The notes beneath the pieces are model-generated. The model saw only the letters and a program-made list of their open reading frames with translations. It searched no databases and was not told the origin of the DNA. A stretch of 64,000 nucleotides of DNA from the NCBI GenBank assembly GCA_001723645.1, contig MDLC01000003.1, positions 84,080 to 148,079 on the forward strand, read 5' to 3'. Of this stretch, positions 10,442 through 20,797 are shown in pieces (within the stretch, counting starts at the first letter, position 1; each line of letters starts with the position of its first letter). The translations under genes and the position numbers were made by a program. Source of the DNA: Candidatus Endobugula sertula. GTDB lineage: Bacteria > Pseudomonadota > Gammaproteobacteria > Pseudomonadales > Cellvibrionaceae.

Positions 10442-11610
10442 GATGTTCCTCCTCTCTGAATAATCGCATGATCCAGGTCATATTCAATACGAAGTACTAA
10501 AGCAACTAGCAGGCACGTGATAATCAAGCTGCTACCACCATAACTAATAAAAGGAAGTGTTAACCCTTTTGTCGGGAAAGAGCCTGAAGCAACCCCTATA
10601 TTGATAATTACCTGGAAGGTAATCAATGTCGACACACCAAAGACAGCCAATGCGCTAAACACGTCATTTCTTAACAGCGCTTTTTTGGCAATAGAAACAA
10701 TAGTCACAATCAATAAAACGAAAAGACTGAGTAAAATTAACACACCAATGAAACCATACTCTTCAACAAATATGGCAAAAATAAAATCTGTATGTGGCTC
10801 AGGCAAATACCGTAATTTTTGTATGCTATTGCCCATTCCCAGACCAAACCATTCACCTCGGCCAAAGGCAATCAATGACTGGGTTAATTGATACCCACCA
10901 TCAAATGGGTCTTCCCAAGGATCAAGAAAAGAAACCAGTCGTTCCATACGGTAGGGGGTAAAGACAGCTAAGGACCCCATGATGCCGATACCTGATAACA
11001 ACAGTAATAGACATTGCCACAATTTAGCCCCAGCTAAAAATAACATGCTGCCTACGGTTACACCTAATACGACTGCACCACCAAAATCAGGTTCCAACAA
11101 CAACAGCCACATTAACAGCACTAACATTAATAAAGGTTTAAATAATTCTTGCCATTGTGTCTGTAAAAAATACTGACTATTCGACAAATAACTGGCAAAG
11201 AATATAATTCCACAAAATTTTACAAGCTCAGAAATTTGAACCGTTATCGAACCTAATTGCAGCCAGCGTTGACTACCATTAACACGCTTACCAACGCCCG
11301 GGATTAATACAACCAGCAACAATACACAGGCTACGAAAAATAATAGCCAACCGTATTGTCGCCAAAATAATGTGGGAATGCTTAATACGATCACAGAAAA
11401 AAATAAAGCGATGGCAATATAAACGAGGTGACGTTTGACAAAAAACCAAGGATCTTTGTACCTAACAGCAGCAACATCCATAGATGCTGAAGCGACAATA
11501 ACGAGCCCCACAGACAATAGTATAGCGACCAATAACAAAAGGCGGCTATTCAAAGTGACATGAGTATGTTGTTGTAATAAAAATTTAGGCTCTATCATCT
11601 GAGTGATCAT
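10438..11610 (-). CDS. ftsW: SEDS peptidoglycan glycosyltransferase FtsW
   Basis: A 390-residue polytopic SEDS protein (about ten membrane segments) that polymerises septal glycan with FtsI. Signatures are NGSQRWLQLGSITVQISELVKF, EPDFGGAVVL (with the catalytic-region Asp), GGYQLTQSLIAFGRGEWFGLG and LPEPHTDFIFAIFVEEYGF, followed by LPFISYGGSSL. The start overlaps the murD stop as ATGA. The gene lies between murD and murG in the standard order. Confidence 0.97.
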   Translation of the reverse strand: MITQMIEPKFLLQQHTHVTLNSRLLLLVAILLSVGLVIVASASMDVAAVRYKDPWFFVKRHLVYIAIALFFSVIVLSIPTLFWRQYGWLLFFVACVLLLVVLIPGVGKRVNGSQRWLQLGSITVQISELVKFCGIIFFASYLSNSQYFLQTQWQELFKPLLMLVLLMWLLLLEPDFGGAVVLGVTVGSMLFLAGAKLWQCLLLLLSGIGIMGSLAVFTPYRMERLVSFLDPWEDPFDGGYQLTQSLIAFGRGEWFGLGMGNSIQKLRYLPEPHTDFIFAIFVEEYGFIGVLILLSLFVLLIVTIVSIAKKALLRNDVFSALAVFGVSTLITFQVIINIGVASGSFPTKGLTLPFISYGGSSLIITCLLVALVLRIEYDLDHAIIQRGGTS

Positions 11611-12956
11611 GCAACAAACTCCTGTACAGCCTGAACAAACTGTCGGCCCCGCTCTTCGAAACTCGGAAACATATCAAGACTTGAGCACGCTGGAGACAAT
11701 AAAACAATATCCTGTTCTTGAGCACAATGTCTTGCATAATGTATGGCATCAAGTAAGGTCTGTTCATACCGTATACTAGTGACTGAACTCAGTGTGTTCG
11801 CTATTTTTTTAGCATCCTGACCAATGAGTATGACTATACGTACTGATTTCTCTACTGCAGGTATCAGTGGAGCAAAATCTGCACCTTTACCGTCACCTCC
11901 GGCAATCAAAATAATATTTTTTTTACTCTCTGAAAACCCTTCCAACGCAGCTAAAGTAGCCCCTACATTAGTTGCTTTCGAATCATTAACGTAGCTAACC
12001 TGATCTACTGTCACTATATATTCACAACGATGTGGCAGACCTTTAAATCGCTTTAATGCTTTCAACATATTATCCAACTCAAAGCCTGCAGCATGCCCTA
12101 TAGCAAGAGCGGATAAAGCATTAATCACATTATGTTTGCCTTTAAAAGGTAAACGATTAACAGGCAGTAGAGTTGAAAACTGATAAGCCAAATACAACTC
12201 ATTCTCTTGTTCTACTAAACCAAAGCCTCTAATATCGGGGCGATCACTCCCAAAACTCCAGACCATAGCATCTCTTGATAAAGGAGGCTGTGTCAGCACA
12301 TCCTGTCGATTAATCACAATATTGACTGCATTACGATAAATTCGTTGTTTGGTTCGATGGTAATGACCAAATGACTCATAACGATCCATATGATCATGGC
12401 TAACATTTAACACCGTGGCAACGTTAGGCTGTAAAGATGTCACGGTTTCCAATTGAAAACTGGATAACTCTAGGACAAATAAATCGATATCATGATCATC
12501 GATTAAATCTAGTACCGGAATACCCAAGTTTCCTCCTACAGCCGCATTAAAGCCACAAGCTTTGGCCATATCACCCACCATAGTTGTCACAGTAGATTTC
12601 GCGTTTGAACCTGTAATAGCGATCACGGGTTTATTCACATATCGTGCAAATAATTCGATATCATTGACAATTGACAAGCCTTGAGACATAGCAGACTGTA
12701 ACTCCGGCGTTTGAGGGTCTACTCCAGGACTAATAATAATTTCGTCTGCTTGTAATAGCAGCTCAACATCCAGTTCACCCGTAATGCAGCATACGTCCGG
12801 ACATTCACGTCGAAATTGCTTGAAGTTAGGTGGGGTTGGGCGAGAATCCATCACCATAAAACGGATATTTTTTCCCTGTAAAAAGCGCGCAACCGACATC
12901 CCGGTCATTCCTAGACCGATAATGATAGTGAGTTGGCTACTTGCAATTAAACTCAT
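11607..12956 (-). CDS. murD: UDP-N-acetylmuramoyl-L-alanine-D-glutamate ligase MurD
   Basis: A 449-residue Mur ligase adding D-Glu. The N-terminal Rossmann part IIGLGMTGMSVARFL, the ATP loop AITGSNAKSTVTTMVG, LFVLELSSFQLET, the His-containing NVSHDHMDRY and the C-terminal VLLSPACSSLDMFPSFEERG are present. The ATG at 12956 follows ACGGGAA at about five bases; an in-frame TTG at 12971 has no such site, so I start at 12956. There is a 73-bp gap to mraY, one of the few gaps in this cluster. Confidence 0.96.
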   Translation of the reverse strand: MSLIASSQLTIIIGLGMTGMSVARFLQGKNIRFMVMDSRPTPPNFKQFRRECPDVCCITGELDVELLLQADEIIISPGVDPQTPELQSAMSQGLSIVNDIELFARYVNKPVIAITGSNAKSTVTTMVGDMAKACGFNAAVGGNLGIPVLDLIDDHDIDLFVLELSSFQLETVTSLQPNVATVLNVSHDHMDRYESFGHYHRTKQRIYRNAVNIVINRQDVLTQPPLSRDAMVWSFGSDRPDIRGFGLVEQENELYLAYQFSTLLPVNRLPFKGKHNVINALSALAIGHAAGFELDNMLKALKRFKGLPHRCEYIVTVDQVSYVNDSKATNVGATLAALEGFSESKKNIILIAGGDGKGADFAPLIPAVEKSVRIVILIGQDAKKIANTLSSVTSIRYEQTLLDAIHYARHCAQEQDIVLLSPACSSLDMFPSFEERGRQFVQAVQEFVA

Positions 12957-13029
12957 AAATTCCCGTTTCAATGTTTATTTTAGCTTTTAAAAATACATGT
13001 CTGACTAGCAGAACAAACATGCTATCTTT

Positions 13030-14112
13030 CTATCGTAGTTTTAATGTTGCCAAACCAAACAACACCAACATGACCGTAATAATCCAGAATCTCACAATCA
13101 CACGAGGCTCAGGCCAGCCCTTTAACTCAAAGTGGTGATGAATCGGTGCCATGCGAAATATTCGCCTCCCTGTCAATTTAAAGGAAGCCACTTGAATAAT
13201 GACCGACACTGTTTCCATCACAAAAACGCCCCCCATAATAAATAGAACAATTTCATGCCGAACAATGACAGCGATAGTCCCCAATGCCGCACCCAGTGCC
13301 AAAGCACCAACATCACCCATAAATATTTGAGCCGGATAGGTGTTAAACCATAAAAAACCAAGACCTGCCCCACCCAAGGTCGCACAAAAAACCATGAGTT
13401 CTCCAGTACCCGCAATATAAGGGATATGTAAATAGCGAGAGAATTCTGCATTGCCTACTAGGTAAGCAATAATCCCTAAAGCTCCACCTACCATGACGGT
13501 AGGCATAACCGCAAGACCATCAAGGCCATCCGTTAAATTTACCGCATTACTTGTTCCCACAATGACAAGGTAGGTCAAGAGAATGTATAACGATCCCATA
13601 TCCAAATTCACATTTTTAAAAAATGGAACAATTAACTCGGTTTCTACAGGTGTAACTGCACAATAATATAGATAGATAGCGGCTCCCAAACCTGCAACAG
13701 ATTGCCAGAAATATTTCCAGCGAGCAGGCAAGCCTCGAGTATTTTTTTCAATCACTTTACGATAGTCATCAACAAAGCCTACCATCCCAAAAATAGCAGT
13801 GACTATTAACACTACCCAAACATATCGATTCCCCAAATCTGACCACAATAATGAACTAATAAATATGGCAACTAAAATTAATGTACCACCCATGGTTGGG
13901 GTTCCAGCTTTAGTCAAATGAGATTCTGGTCCATCGTCACGTACGATCTGACCTATTTGCAAAATATTTAAACGGTCAATCATCCATGGCCCCAAAATCA
14001 AGCTAATACCCAAGGCAGTTAATACACCTAAAATGCCACGCAATGTTAAATATTGAAACACAGCAAAGCCGCTGTAAAATTGTTGTAGATATTCAGCAAC
14101 CCAAAGTAGCAT
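13030..14112 (-). CDS. mraY: Phospho-MurNAc-pentapeptide transferase MraY
   Basis: A 360-residue, ten-helix integral membrane enzyme that transfers phospho-MurNAc-pentapeptide to undecaprenyl phosphate, making lipid I. Recognised from [47 protein letters not shown] and the C-terminal [22 protein letters not shown] with its HHH motif. The length is exactly that usual in gammaproteobacteria. Its start lies inside the end of murF (20-bp overlap). Confidence 0.98.
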   Translation of the reverse strand: MLLWVAEYLQQFYSGFAVFQYLTLRGILGVLTALGISLILGPWMIDRLNILQIGQIVRDDGPESHLTKAGTPTMGGTLILVAIFISSLLWSDLGNRYVWVVLIVTAIFGMVGFVDDYRKVIEKNTRGLPARWKYFWQSVAGLGAAIYLYYCAVTPVETELIVPFFKNVNLDMGSLYILLTYLVIVGTSNAVNLTDGLDGLAVMPTVMVGGALGIIAYLVGNAEFSRYLHIPYIAGTGELMVFCATLGGAGLGFLWFNTYPAQIFMGDVGALALGAALGTIAVIVRHEIVLFIMGGVFVMETVSVIIQVASFKLTGRRIFRMAPIHHHFELKGWPEPRVIVRFWIITVMLVLFGLATLKLR

Positions 14113-15490
14113 TATTATTATCTCCTCGTTGAATCAACCCCTGCACCACTCTATCCATACGTGAACTACGTGAACCTTTTATTAAAAATACGGTATTCAC
14201 ATTAGCTATGTTTCTAACCGCATCAATCAGCTGTTCACTATCATCAAAAGCTCTAGCATTTTTACCAAAACCATTCACCGCATGCTTTGCCAACTTACCA
14301 ATGGTCAGCATTAAATCAATACCTTGGCTCGATGCATATTCACCAACTTCCTGATGAAATTGTTGACCACCACTTCCCAATTCTCCCATATCCCCAAGCA
14401 CGAGTACTTTTCTGGACGGCATATCTGCCAACACATCAATGGCCGCTTTTGTAGACCCTGGGTTAGCGTTATAACTATCATCAATGACAGTGGTACTCTT
14501 TAAGCCCGTCATTGTCTGCAGTCGACCTGCCACTCCAGTAAAATGGGAGAGCCCTTCACTAATAGATTGTTTATCTATGCCCAAAGCATATGCACAGGCT
14601 GCAGCGGCCAAAGCATTGTTAATATTATGCTGACCCAAGACTTGTAAATGAATATTTATAGAGTCTTCGCCTAGACAAAAAGTACATTCCATGCCACCAT
14701 TATTCACTTTTTGCATATTCAACAATTGAATATCCGCAGTAGAATTGTTTCTAGTAGAAAAAGTCAAAACCTGACGATTTTTATTTTGCACTAACCATTG
14801 TGCTGCATATTGGTCGTCACGATTGATCACGGCTATGCCGCCCTCTACGAGTCCATGATAGATTTCACCTTTGGCAGTCGCGATATTATCCAGAGAACCA
14901 AAACCTTCAATATGCGCAGGCATCACATTATTCACTAGCGCCACATGAGGGCTAACCATACGAGTGAGATAATCAATGTCCCCCTCTTTACTGGCTCCCA
15001 TTTCGATAACAGCATATTGATGTTCTTTATTTAAAGAAAACAAGGATAGGGGAACACCAATATGATTATTGAAATTGCCTTGCGTAGCAAAAACTTCCGC
15101 AGGCTTAGTTGCACACTGCAAAATGCTTTGCAACATACCTTTTACCGTTGTTTTACCACTGCTACCTGTTATACCAATCACCGTCCCGGTATATAATTCG
15201 CGCTGCAGCTGAGCAATAAACCCTAATGCTAGGGTGGTATCCTTAACAACCCATTGAGGCAGGGCAGAATCAGGAATCTCGTTCTCAACAACAAGAGCAA
15301 CAGCACCTTGTTGCTCAGCCACATCAACAAAGTGGTGGGCATCAAAACAATCACCTACCAAAGCCACAAATAAGTCTCCTCGCTGAATATTCCGAGTATC
15401 CGTACTCACGGTGCTAAACGTCATATCACCATGAATGAGTTCGCCACCAAAACGTTGGTATAACTGGTTTAATGTGAGAGTATTAATCAT
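14093..15490 (-). CDS. murF: UDP-MurNAc-tripeptide-D-Ala-D-Ala ligase MurF
   Basis: A 465-residue Mur ligase completing the pentapeptide. Motifs: [16 protein letters not shown] (N-terminal UDP-MurNAc part), ATP loop [37 protein letters not shown], and [16 protein letters not shown]. The ATG at 15490 has GGAGGAG upstream and overlaps the end of murE by 8 bp; a GTG at 15496 is possible but less well placed. Overlaps with both neighbours suggest coupled translation. Confidence 0.96.
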   Translation of the reverse strand: MINTLTLNQLYQRFGGELIHGDMTFSTVSTDTRNIQRGDLFVALVGDCFDAHHFVDVAEQQGAVALVVENEIPDSALPQWVVKDTTLALGFIAQLQRELYTGTVIGITGSSGKTTVKGMLQSILQCATKPAEVFATQGNFNNHIGVPLSLFSLNKEHQYAVIEMGASKEGDIDYLTRMVSPHVALVNNVMPAHIEGFGSLDNIATAKGEIYHGLVEGGIAVINRDDQYAAQWLVQNKNRQVLTFSTRNNSTADIQLLNMQKVNNGGMECTFCLGEDSINIHLQVLGQHNINNALAAAACAYALGIDKQSISEGLSHFTGVAGRLQTMTGLKSTTVIDDSYNANPGSTKAAIDVLADMPSRKVLVLGDMGELGSGGQQFHQEVGEYASSQGIDLMLTIGKLAKHAVNGFGKNARAFDDSEQLIDAVRNIANVNTVFLIKGSRSSRMDRVVQGLIQRGDNNNATLGC

Positions 15491-17027
15491 TAACACTCTC
15501 CTCCAAATGACGCACTACCAATCGAGCTGTTTTTTGATCACTAAATGGATATTTTTTGTCACCAATGAGTTGGTAGTCCTCATGCCCCTTTCCTGCAATC
15601 AGTACAATATCTCGTTCTTTACATTGTTCTATAGAAAAACAGATTGCCTTTGCCCGATCTTCAATAATCGTATAATTTTTTTGTTTAAAGCCTTTTTCAA
15701 TATCGAGAAGAATGGACTTTGCATTCTCATTTCGAGGGTTATCATTGGTTACAACGACGTAATCGGCATATTTTTCAGCAACAGCAGCCATCACAGCTCG
15801 CTTGTCTTTATCACGTTCACCACCGCAGCCAAAAACACACCACAGATTTGAGTGTGTATTGGATTTTAAAGCCAGCAATGCATTTTTTAATGCATCAGGA
15901 GTATGTGCATAATCTATAACAATATGTTTATCCAGGTTGTTGCTAATACTTTCCATCCGCCCTGGAATAGACAACAGGTAAGGAATATTGGCAACCACTT
16001 CATTAAAGTCGTCATGCTCAAGGTAAAAAACACTTAAAACGGCAAGCAGATTACTTAAATTAAATTCACCTACAAGGTGAGTAGATACAGAAAAAATACC
16101 TTTTGGTGTATTCAATATCGCATCAATTTTTGATGACTGATAATGAATATTGGATAAATAGATATTCGCAGATGTATTGTTCACACTATAAGTAATAACA
16201 TCAATACCATTACCCATTTTGTCAAGCAATTGCTCAGAAAAGCTATCATCCATATTAACAACTGCCGAGTTCAATGATGGCATTGAAAATAGTTTAGCTT
16301 TCGCTTGCCCATAAGTTGCCATATCTCCATGGTAATCCAAGTGATCATGGCTAAGGTTGGTAAAAACCGCCGTATTGATATTCAACGCAGCTACACGCCC
16401 TTGCTCTAAACCATGAGACGAAACTTCTATCGATAAATTATCACTACCATCTGCTAATAGCTCAGCACAGATCGCTTGTGTGCGAATAGCGTCTGGTGTC
16501 GTCATACCTGTTGTCGCTAGTGACAAATGTGTTTTATGATCAGCGTGTAATGTTGGTGAACAACAGCCATAACCTAAAGTCCCCACGATACCAGAGCGTT
16601 TCCCTAATAATGCAGATAATTGGGCATACAATTGTGAACAAGTGGTTTTACCATTAGTACCTGTAAACCCAACAACATACAGTGATTGAGTAGGGTGCCC
16701 ATAAAACCGACCTGCGATCTCACTCAATAATTGATCCAAATCAGGAATAGAAATAATAGGAATACTATTTTTATATTCCAAATGATCATTCTGAGCAGTG
16801 GAATCTATAAATACCGCTACAGCCCCCTGTTGAATGGCCTGACCAATATATTGTTTTCCATCTGTATTCACGCCAGGGGTAGCAACAAAAATACGACCCT
16901 TTTCGATCTCTCGACTATCCATGGATAAACCAATCGCCGTAACACGACTAACCACATCAGGTAAATTAATGAAGGGAAGTAACTGACCAACCGTCATAGA
17001 CTGCATTTCAATTAATTGAGCCATCAT
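15483..17027 (-). CDS. murE: UDP-MurNAc-L-Ala-D-Glu-meso-diaminopimelate ligase MurE
   Basis: A 514-residue Mur ligase. The N-terminal SMDSREIEKGRIFVATPG, the ATP loop FTGTNGKTTCSQL, SHDHLDYHGDM (with the carbamylated-Lys region downstream) and the substrate motif DNPRNEN are present. DNPR is the established signature for meso-diaminopimelate instead of L-lysine, which fits a Gram-negative cell wall. The ATGATGG start overlaps the stop of ftsI by four bases. Confidence 0.97.
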   Translation of the reverse strand: MMAQLIEMQSMTVGQLLPFINLPDVVSRVTAIGLSMDSREIEKGRIFVATPGVNTDGKQYIGQAIQQGAVAVFIDSTAQNDHLEYKNSIPIISIPDLDQLLSEIAGRFYGHPTQSLYVVGFTGTNGKTTCSQLYAQLSALLGKRSGIVGTLGYGCCSPTLHADHKTHLSLATTGMTTPDAIRTQAICAELLADGSDNLSIEVSSHGLEQGRVAALNINTAVFTNLSHDHLDYHGDMATYGQAKAKLFSMPSLNSAVVNMDDSFSEQLLDKMGNGIDVITYSVNNTSANIYLSNIHYQSSKIDAILNTPKGIFSVSTHLVGEFNLSNLLAVLSVFYLEHDDFNEVVANIPYLLSIPGRMESISNNLDKHIVIDYAHTPDALKNALLALKSNTHSNLWCVFGCGGERDKDKRAVMAAVAEKYADYVVVTNDNPRNENAKSILLDIEKGFKQKNYTIIEDRAKAICFSIEQCKERDIVLIAGKGHEDYQLIGDKKYPFSDQKTARLVVRHLEESVND

Positions 17028-18802
17028 ATTAATGGTTCTACTTTTTTGGTTACGGATTGGGTATTTGATACTTTTTTGATTCTAACGACCTTGCTATCTT
17101 TTAATGGTAAGTTTGCAGGTGGGGTTTGTAATAATTGCAAACTTCGCTTTGCCACACGCGCAAATACAGGAGCGGCTACTTCACCACCATAATATTTTCC
17201 ACGGCTAGGTTCATGAATAGCAATGGCGGCGATAATACGAGGATTATTAGTAGGAGCAAAACCAACAAACAGAGAGGAATGACTGTTACCATCATAATCA
17301 CCATCAACACCTAATATACGGACAGTGCCCGTTTTTCCTGCAGACGTATAAGACTCAAGATTGGCTTTAGTCGCTGTACCACCTGGCTTAACCACAGTTT
17401 CTAGCATACCAACAATTTGCTGGGCAATTTTCTTATCAACAACTCGTGAAGAATCAGGCTGATTATCCAATTTTAATATCGATACTGGTTTTTTAACTCC
17501 ACCATTAGCAATCACTGAATAAGCCTGCGCTAATTGCACTATAGTGACTGAAAGACCATAACCATAAGAAAAACTAGCCTGATCAATAGGCAACCAGTTT
17601 TTATAATTAGGCAAAACACCTATGGACTCGCTGGGAACGCCTATCCCCACACTTTGCCCGAATCCTAACCTAAAAAACATTTCACGAATTTCACTGCCAT
17701 CAAGATCGAGAGCAACTTTAGTAATGCCCACCTGACTAGACTTGGTGATAATCTTTGTTAAATCCATGACTCCGTAATTAACAGGGTCCGTAACGTCTTT
17801 TCGCCCCACTCTAAAATAGCCTGGGTTTGTATCAATGGTTGAATTAAGAGAGAAACGCCCCGATTCAAGCGCTACCATCATCGTTAAAGGCTTGACTGTG
17901 GAAGCTGGTTCCACTGGGTCCGTGATAGCTCGATTAGGTAGTGCATTAGGGTCTAACTGACGACGATCATTGGGGTTGTATGATGGCTGATTGACCATAG
18001 CTAATATGCCACCATTACGAGCATCCAATAACACGACTGAACCCGCTTTAGCAGCATGTGCTTTCACTGCAGTTTTTAGTTCACGATAGGCCAAAGACTG
18101 AATGCGTAAATCAATACTCAGCGCAAGATCTTTACCTGATACCTCCTGTTTTAACAAATCAACGTCTTTAATCGTCCGCCCTGATAAATCTTTGAGTACT
18201 TGTCTTTCCCCTGAGGTCCCAGCCAACCATCGTTCATGGACAAATTCCAAGCCTTCCTGACCTTGATCATCGATATTAGTAAAGCCCACCACGTGGGCAG
18301 CCACTTCACCAGCAGGATAGAATCTTTTATACTCCTGCCGCCCATAGACACCTTTAATATTATGTCGCAATATTCTTTCAGCATCGCTTGGATCAAGTTG
18401 ACGACTCAGATACATAAATTTTTTACTGCTATAACGCTTTAATTTATCTTTTAGCTGGATACGATCCATATTCAAACTATCAGCTAACAACGACCATTGC
18501 TCTTCTGCAGTTAATAATTTCCGAGGATCTGCCCATAGCGAAACAACAGGAGTACTAACCGCTAAATACTTACCGTAACGGTCAGTAATCACACCCCGAT
18601 GTGCAGGTATTTTTTCAGTACGCAGTGTTCTTGCTGTGCCTTGTTCTTGCAAAAATTCAAAACCACGATGTTCATTGGGTATAATCTGCAACTTGCTTAA
18701 ACGCCATAATAACGCCATCGTTAAAACAATCAGCATCAAATAAACACCGTAAAAACGCCAGCGATAAATCTTGACAGAATACATTTTAGCTTTCATCGTC
18801 AT
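17024..18802 (-). CDS. ftsI: Septal peptidoglycan transpeptidase FtsI (PBP3)
   Basis: A 592-residue class B penicillin-binding protein, with one membrane segment (about residues 17-36), a pedestal domain and a C-terminal transpeptidase domain. The active-site serine is S301 in STVK and the third motif is K490-T-G. The second motif, normally SxN, reads S355-S-Q357 here (codons at 17732-17740); this is reported as a finding. The start overlaps the end of ftsL by 17 bp. It works with FtsW in septal wall synthesis. Confidence 0.97.
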   Translation of the reverse strand: MTMKAKMYSVKIYRWRFYGVYLMLIVLTMALLWRLSKLQIIPNEHRGFEFLQEQGTARTLRTEKIPAHRGVITDRYGKYLAVSTPVVSLWADPRKLLTAEEQWSLLADSLNMDRIQLKDKLKRYSSKKFMYLSRQLDPSDAERILRHNIKGVYGRQEYKRFYPAGEVAAHVVGFTNIDDQGQEGLEFVHERWLAGTSGERQVLKDLSGRTIKDVDLLKQEVSGKDLALSIDLRIQSLAYRELKTAVKAHAAKAGSVVLLDARNGGILAMVNQPSYNPNDRRQLDPNALPNRAITDPVEPASTVKPLTMMVALESGRFSLNSTIDTNPGYFRVGRKDVTDPVNYGVMDLTKIITKSSQVGITKVALDLDGSEIREMFFRLGFGQSVGIGVPSESIGVLPNYKNWLPIDQASFSYGYGLSVTIVQLAQAYSVIANGGVKKPVSILKLDNQPDSSRVVDKKIAQQIVGMLETVVKPGGTATKANLESYTSAGKTGTVRILGVDGDYDGNSHSSLFVGFAPTNNPRIIAAIAIHEPSRGKYYGGEVAAPVFARVAKRSLQLLQTPPANLPLKDSKVVRIKKVSNTQSVTKKVEPLI

Positions 18803-19100
18803 ACACCAGAGTGATTTGCCAAGTATTCGGGACCTGCATGGATAATTTTTCTGTAGCAGTTTCCTCTATACGTTCAAAAGGTGTCAAAGCGCTTTCTTCT
18901 AATACATACTGGCTCCATACAATACGTAATTTGTCCTGTTGTGTTCGTAATTCTGCTAACTCATTAAACTTTACACGCACATCATACGATGAATAAACGA
19001 CCATTAAGGACAATACCAACAAGACCAACCACAAAAACACCACCAGTAATAGCTGCTGACGGAATGCACTTTGACGCTCTGATCTCAATTCACCTTTCAT
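18786..19100 (-). CDS. ftsL: Cell division protein FtsL
   Basis: A 104-residue bitopic protein: basic N-terminus, one membrane segment (about residues 17-38), then a leucine-zipper-like periplasmic coiled coil (about 40-75) and a short tail containing LSMQVP. FtsL forms the FtsQLB complex that activates FtsWI. Sequence conservation is low in this family; the call rests on length, topology and position between rsmH and ftsI. Confidence 0.93.
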   Translation of the reverse strand: MKGELRSERQSAFRQQLLLVVFLWLVLLVLSLMVVYSSYDVRVKFNELAELRTQQDKLRIVWSQYVLEESALTPFERIEETATEKLSMQVPNTWQITLVYDDES

Positions 19101-19117
19101 AAAATGCTACACACCAA

Positions 19118-20050
19118 TCACATGATTTTTTCTGCAACACGCATAACAGCACTACGCGCACGCGGGTTACGTTCTAATTCTGCACGGCTTGCTTTCACAA
19201 CCTTACCGATTTTTCTTACCCTTTTATTTAATTGCTCATCTCGTACAGGCACGCCTTTAGGCAAAGAATCACCCTGAGTTTGTTGTCGAATAAAATGTTT
19301 CACACGCCGATCTTCCAAAGAATGAAAACTGATCACTACCAAGCGCCCACCCACCTTTAATGCTGCTAATGATTGTTCCAATACATTGTCCAGATCCTGA
19401 AGTTCTTGATTGATAAAAATTCTGATAGCCTGAAACGCGCGTGTCGCAGGATGTTTACGTTTTTCCCAAACAGGGTTTGCTTTCGTTATAATCTTCGCCA
19501 GACGCTGCGTTGTCGTAATAGCCTCTTTTTTTCGTTCTGTCACAACTGCTCTGGCCATACGCTTAGCAAAACGTTCCTCTCCATAGTTCTTTAGCACCCA
19601 GGCAATATCAGTTTCATCCGCTCGATTCAACCAGTCAGCCGCTGTTTCACCACTTTGGTTATTCATGCGCATATCAAGAGGACCTTCCTGCGTAAAACTA
19701 AAGCCGCGCTCAGCTTGATCCAACTGTGGAGATGACACCCCCAAATCCAACAAAATACCGGCTACTTTGCCAAGTAATGAACGCTCTTCCAACCACTGGT
19801 TCATTTGCACAAAAGAACCGTGATGAATAAAAAATCGCTTATCATGTCCAAAAGACCTCTGCGCATGGACAATTGCCTGTATATCCTTATCAATAGCCAT
19901 TAATTGAGCTCCAGTACCCAGCCTTTGCAGAATGTGAGCGCTGTGACCACCACGCCCAAAAGTGCCATCGATATAGAAACCATTATCATGGGTAATGAGT
20001 GCATCTACCGCCTCAGCTAACAAGACACTCATATGTTCTTGCTGGCTCAT
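19118..20050 (-). CDS. rsmH: 16S rRNA (cytosine1402-N4)-methyltransferase RsmH
   Basis: A 310-residue SAM-dependent methyltransferase. The N-terminal SVLLAEAVDAL, the SAM-binding DGTFGRGGHSAHIL, the GILLDLGVSSPQLDQAERGFSF segment, MRMN, and the C-terminal VISFHSLEDRRVKHF are all diagnostic. It starts one base after the mraZ stop codon. Its rRNA partner modification enzyme, RsmI, is encoded at 21893-22750. Confidence 0.98.
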   Translation of the reverse strand: MSQQEHMSVLLAEAVDALITHDNGFYIDGTFGRGGHSAHILQRLGTGAQLMAIDKDIQAIVHAQRSFGHDKRFFIHHGSFVQMNQWLEERSLLGKVAGILLDLGVSSPQLDQAERGFSFTQEGPLDMRMNNQSGETAADWLNRADETDIAWVLKNYGEERFAKRMARAVVTERKKEAITTTQRLAKIITKANPVWEKRKHPATRAFQAIRIFINQELQDLDNVLEQSLAALKVGGRLVVISFHSLEDRRVKHFIRQQTQGDSLPKGVPVRDEQLNKRVRKIGKVVKASRAELERNPRARSAVMRVAEKIM

Positions 20051-20051
20051 C

Positions 20052-20495
20052 TTAAAGTGCTAAATTTTGCATGCCTTCCGGCATTAATCCATCATCAATA
20101 GGAGAGTCGATGTACTGGGAGAATTTCTTTTCGCACCACAATTCCATACTTTTCCCTTGGCCCACCAACATTAACTTCTTCTCTAAGCTGGCGTACTCTC
20201 TTAAGGTAGGGGGTAACAGAACACGGCCATTACCATCAAGCTCCAAGGGAGAGGCATGACCAATTAATAGTAACTTTACTCTACGTGAAATTTTATTAAA
20301 GCTAGGTAATGCTTCGACTTTAGGGAGAATTTCTTGCCACTCATGTTCGGGAAATACGTGCAGACAACGGTTTTCAGTATGCGCAGTCACAACCATACGG
20401 CCAGCACAGGATTCCTGCAACAGATCGCGGACACGAGTCGGGATCGCAATGCGCCCCTTGGCATCCATATTGATAGAGTGGCTACCGTAATACAT
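20052..20495 (-). CDS. mraZ: Transcriptional regulator MraZ
   Basis: A 147-residue AbrB-like double-barrel regulator with two MraZ repeats. The first, near the N-terminus, contains [16 protein letters not shown]; the second contains [17 protein letters not shown]. It is the first gene of the dcw cluster and in other bacteria represses this cluster by binding repeated GTGGG-like boxes before its own start. Such boxes are present at 20501-20575. Confidence 0.97.
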   Translation of the reverse strand: MYYGSHSINMDAKGRIAIPTRVRDLLQESCAGRMVVTAHTENRCLHVFPEHEWQEILPKVEALPSFNKISRRVKLLLIGHASPLELDGNGRVLLPPTLREYASLEKKLMLVGQGKSMELWCEKKFSQYIDSPIDDGLMPEGMQNLAL

Positions 20496-20500
20496 TCTTA

Positions 20501-20575
20501 TCCACTATTTCCCACTAAGTTCTTCTTTAATTTGTAAAAAACCACTAATTTCTACTTTATACCACATTATACCAC
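20501..20575 (-). promoter_or_regulatory. MraZ-box array and extended -10 promoter of the dcw cluster
   Basis: On the minus strand, pentamers GTGGA (20501-20505), GTGGG (20511-20515), GTGGT (20541-20545), GTAGA (20551-20555), GTGGT (20561-20565) and GTGGT (20571-20575) all fall on one 10-bp register. A TGGTATAAT extended -10 (TATAAT at 20566-20571) lies within the array, so MraZ bound there would block polymerase. A TTGACT further upstream is too far (24 bp) to be a normal -35 for this hexamer. GTGGN repeats with 5-nt spacers are the known MraZ operator pattern. Confidence 0.85.
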
Positions 20576-20704
20576 TATATTCGGCAAACCGTTAAAGTCA
20601 AGTAAAGTTGTCGCGAAAAACATCAAAAAATAGGTTATTTGTTGCTATATTTTCAGAAAAAGGTAATAGAAAAGGTGGGGAAAAAAGTTAATCGATAATA
20701 AACA

Positions 20705-20757
20705 AACACATAAAAACAATAGTTAAAGTAACACTTTAACTATTGTTTTTATGTGTT
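20705..20757 (-). terminator. Long perfect hairpin downstream of rnpB
   Basis: Perfect 25-bp arms (20705-20729 and 20733-20757) around a 3-nt loop. It sits about 40 bp past the rnpB 3' end and before the mraZ promoter. The stem contains a T5/A5 tract, so within the hairpin a shorter stem followed by a U-tract exists; I call it the rnpB terminator. The stem is unusually long for one. Confidence 0.7.
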
Positions 20758-20797
20758 AAAAAAGAAGTTTTTAAGACTATAACGTCATATAGGTAAG

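Noticed and set aside
15435..15851. 138-codon plus-strand frame across the murF/murE junction
   Set aside because: Both Mur ligases are well supported on the minus strand; nothing supports a gene here.
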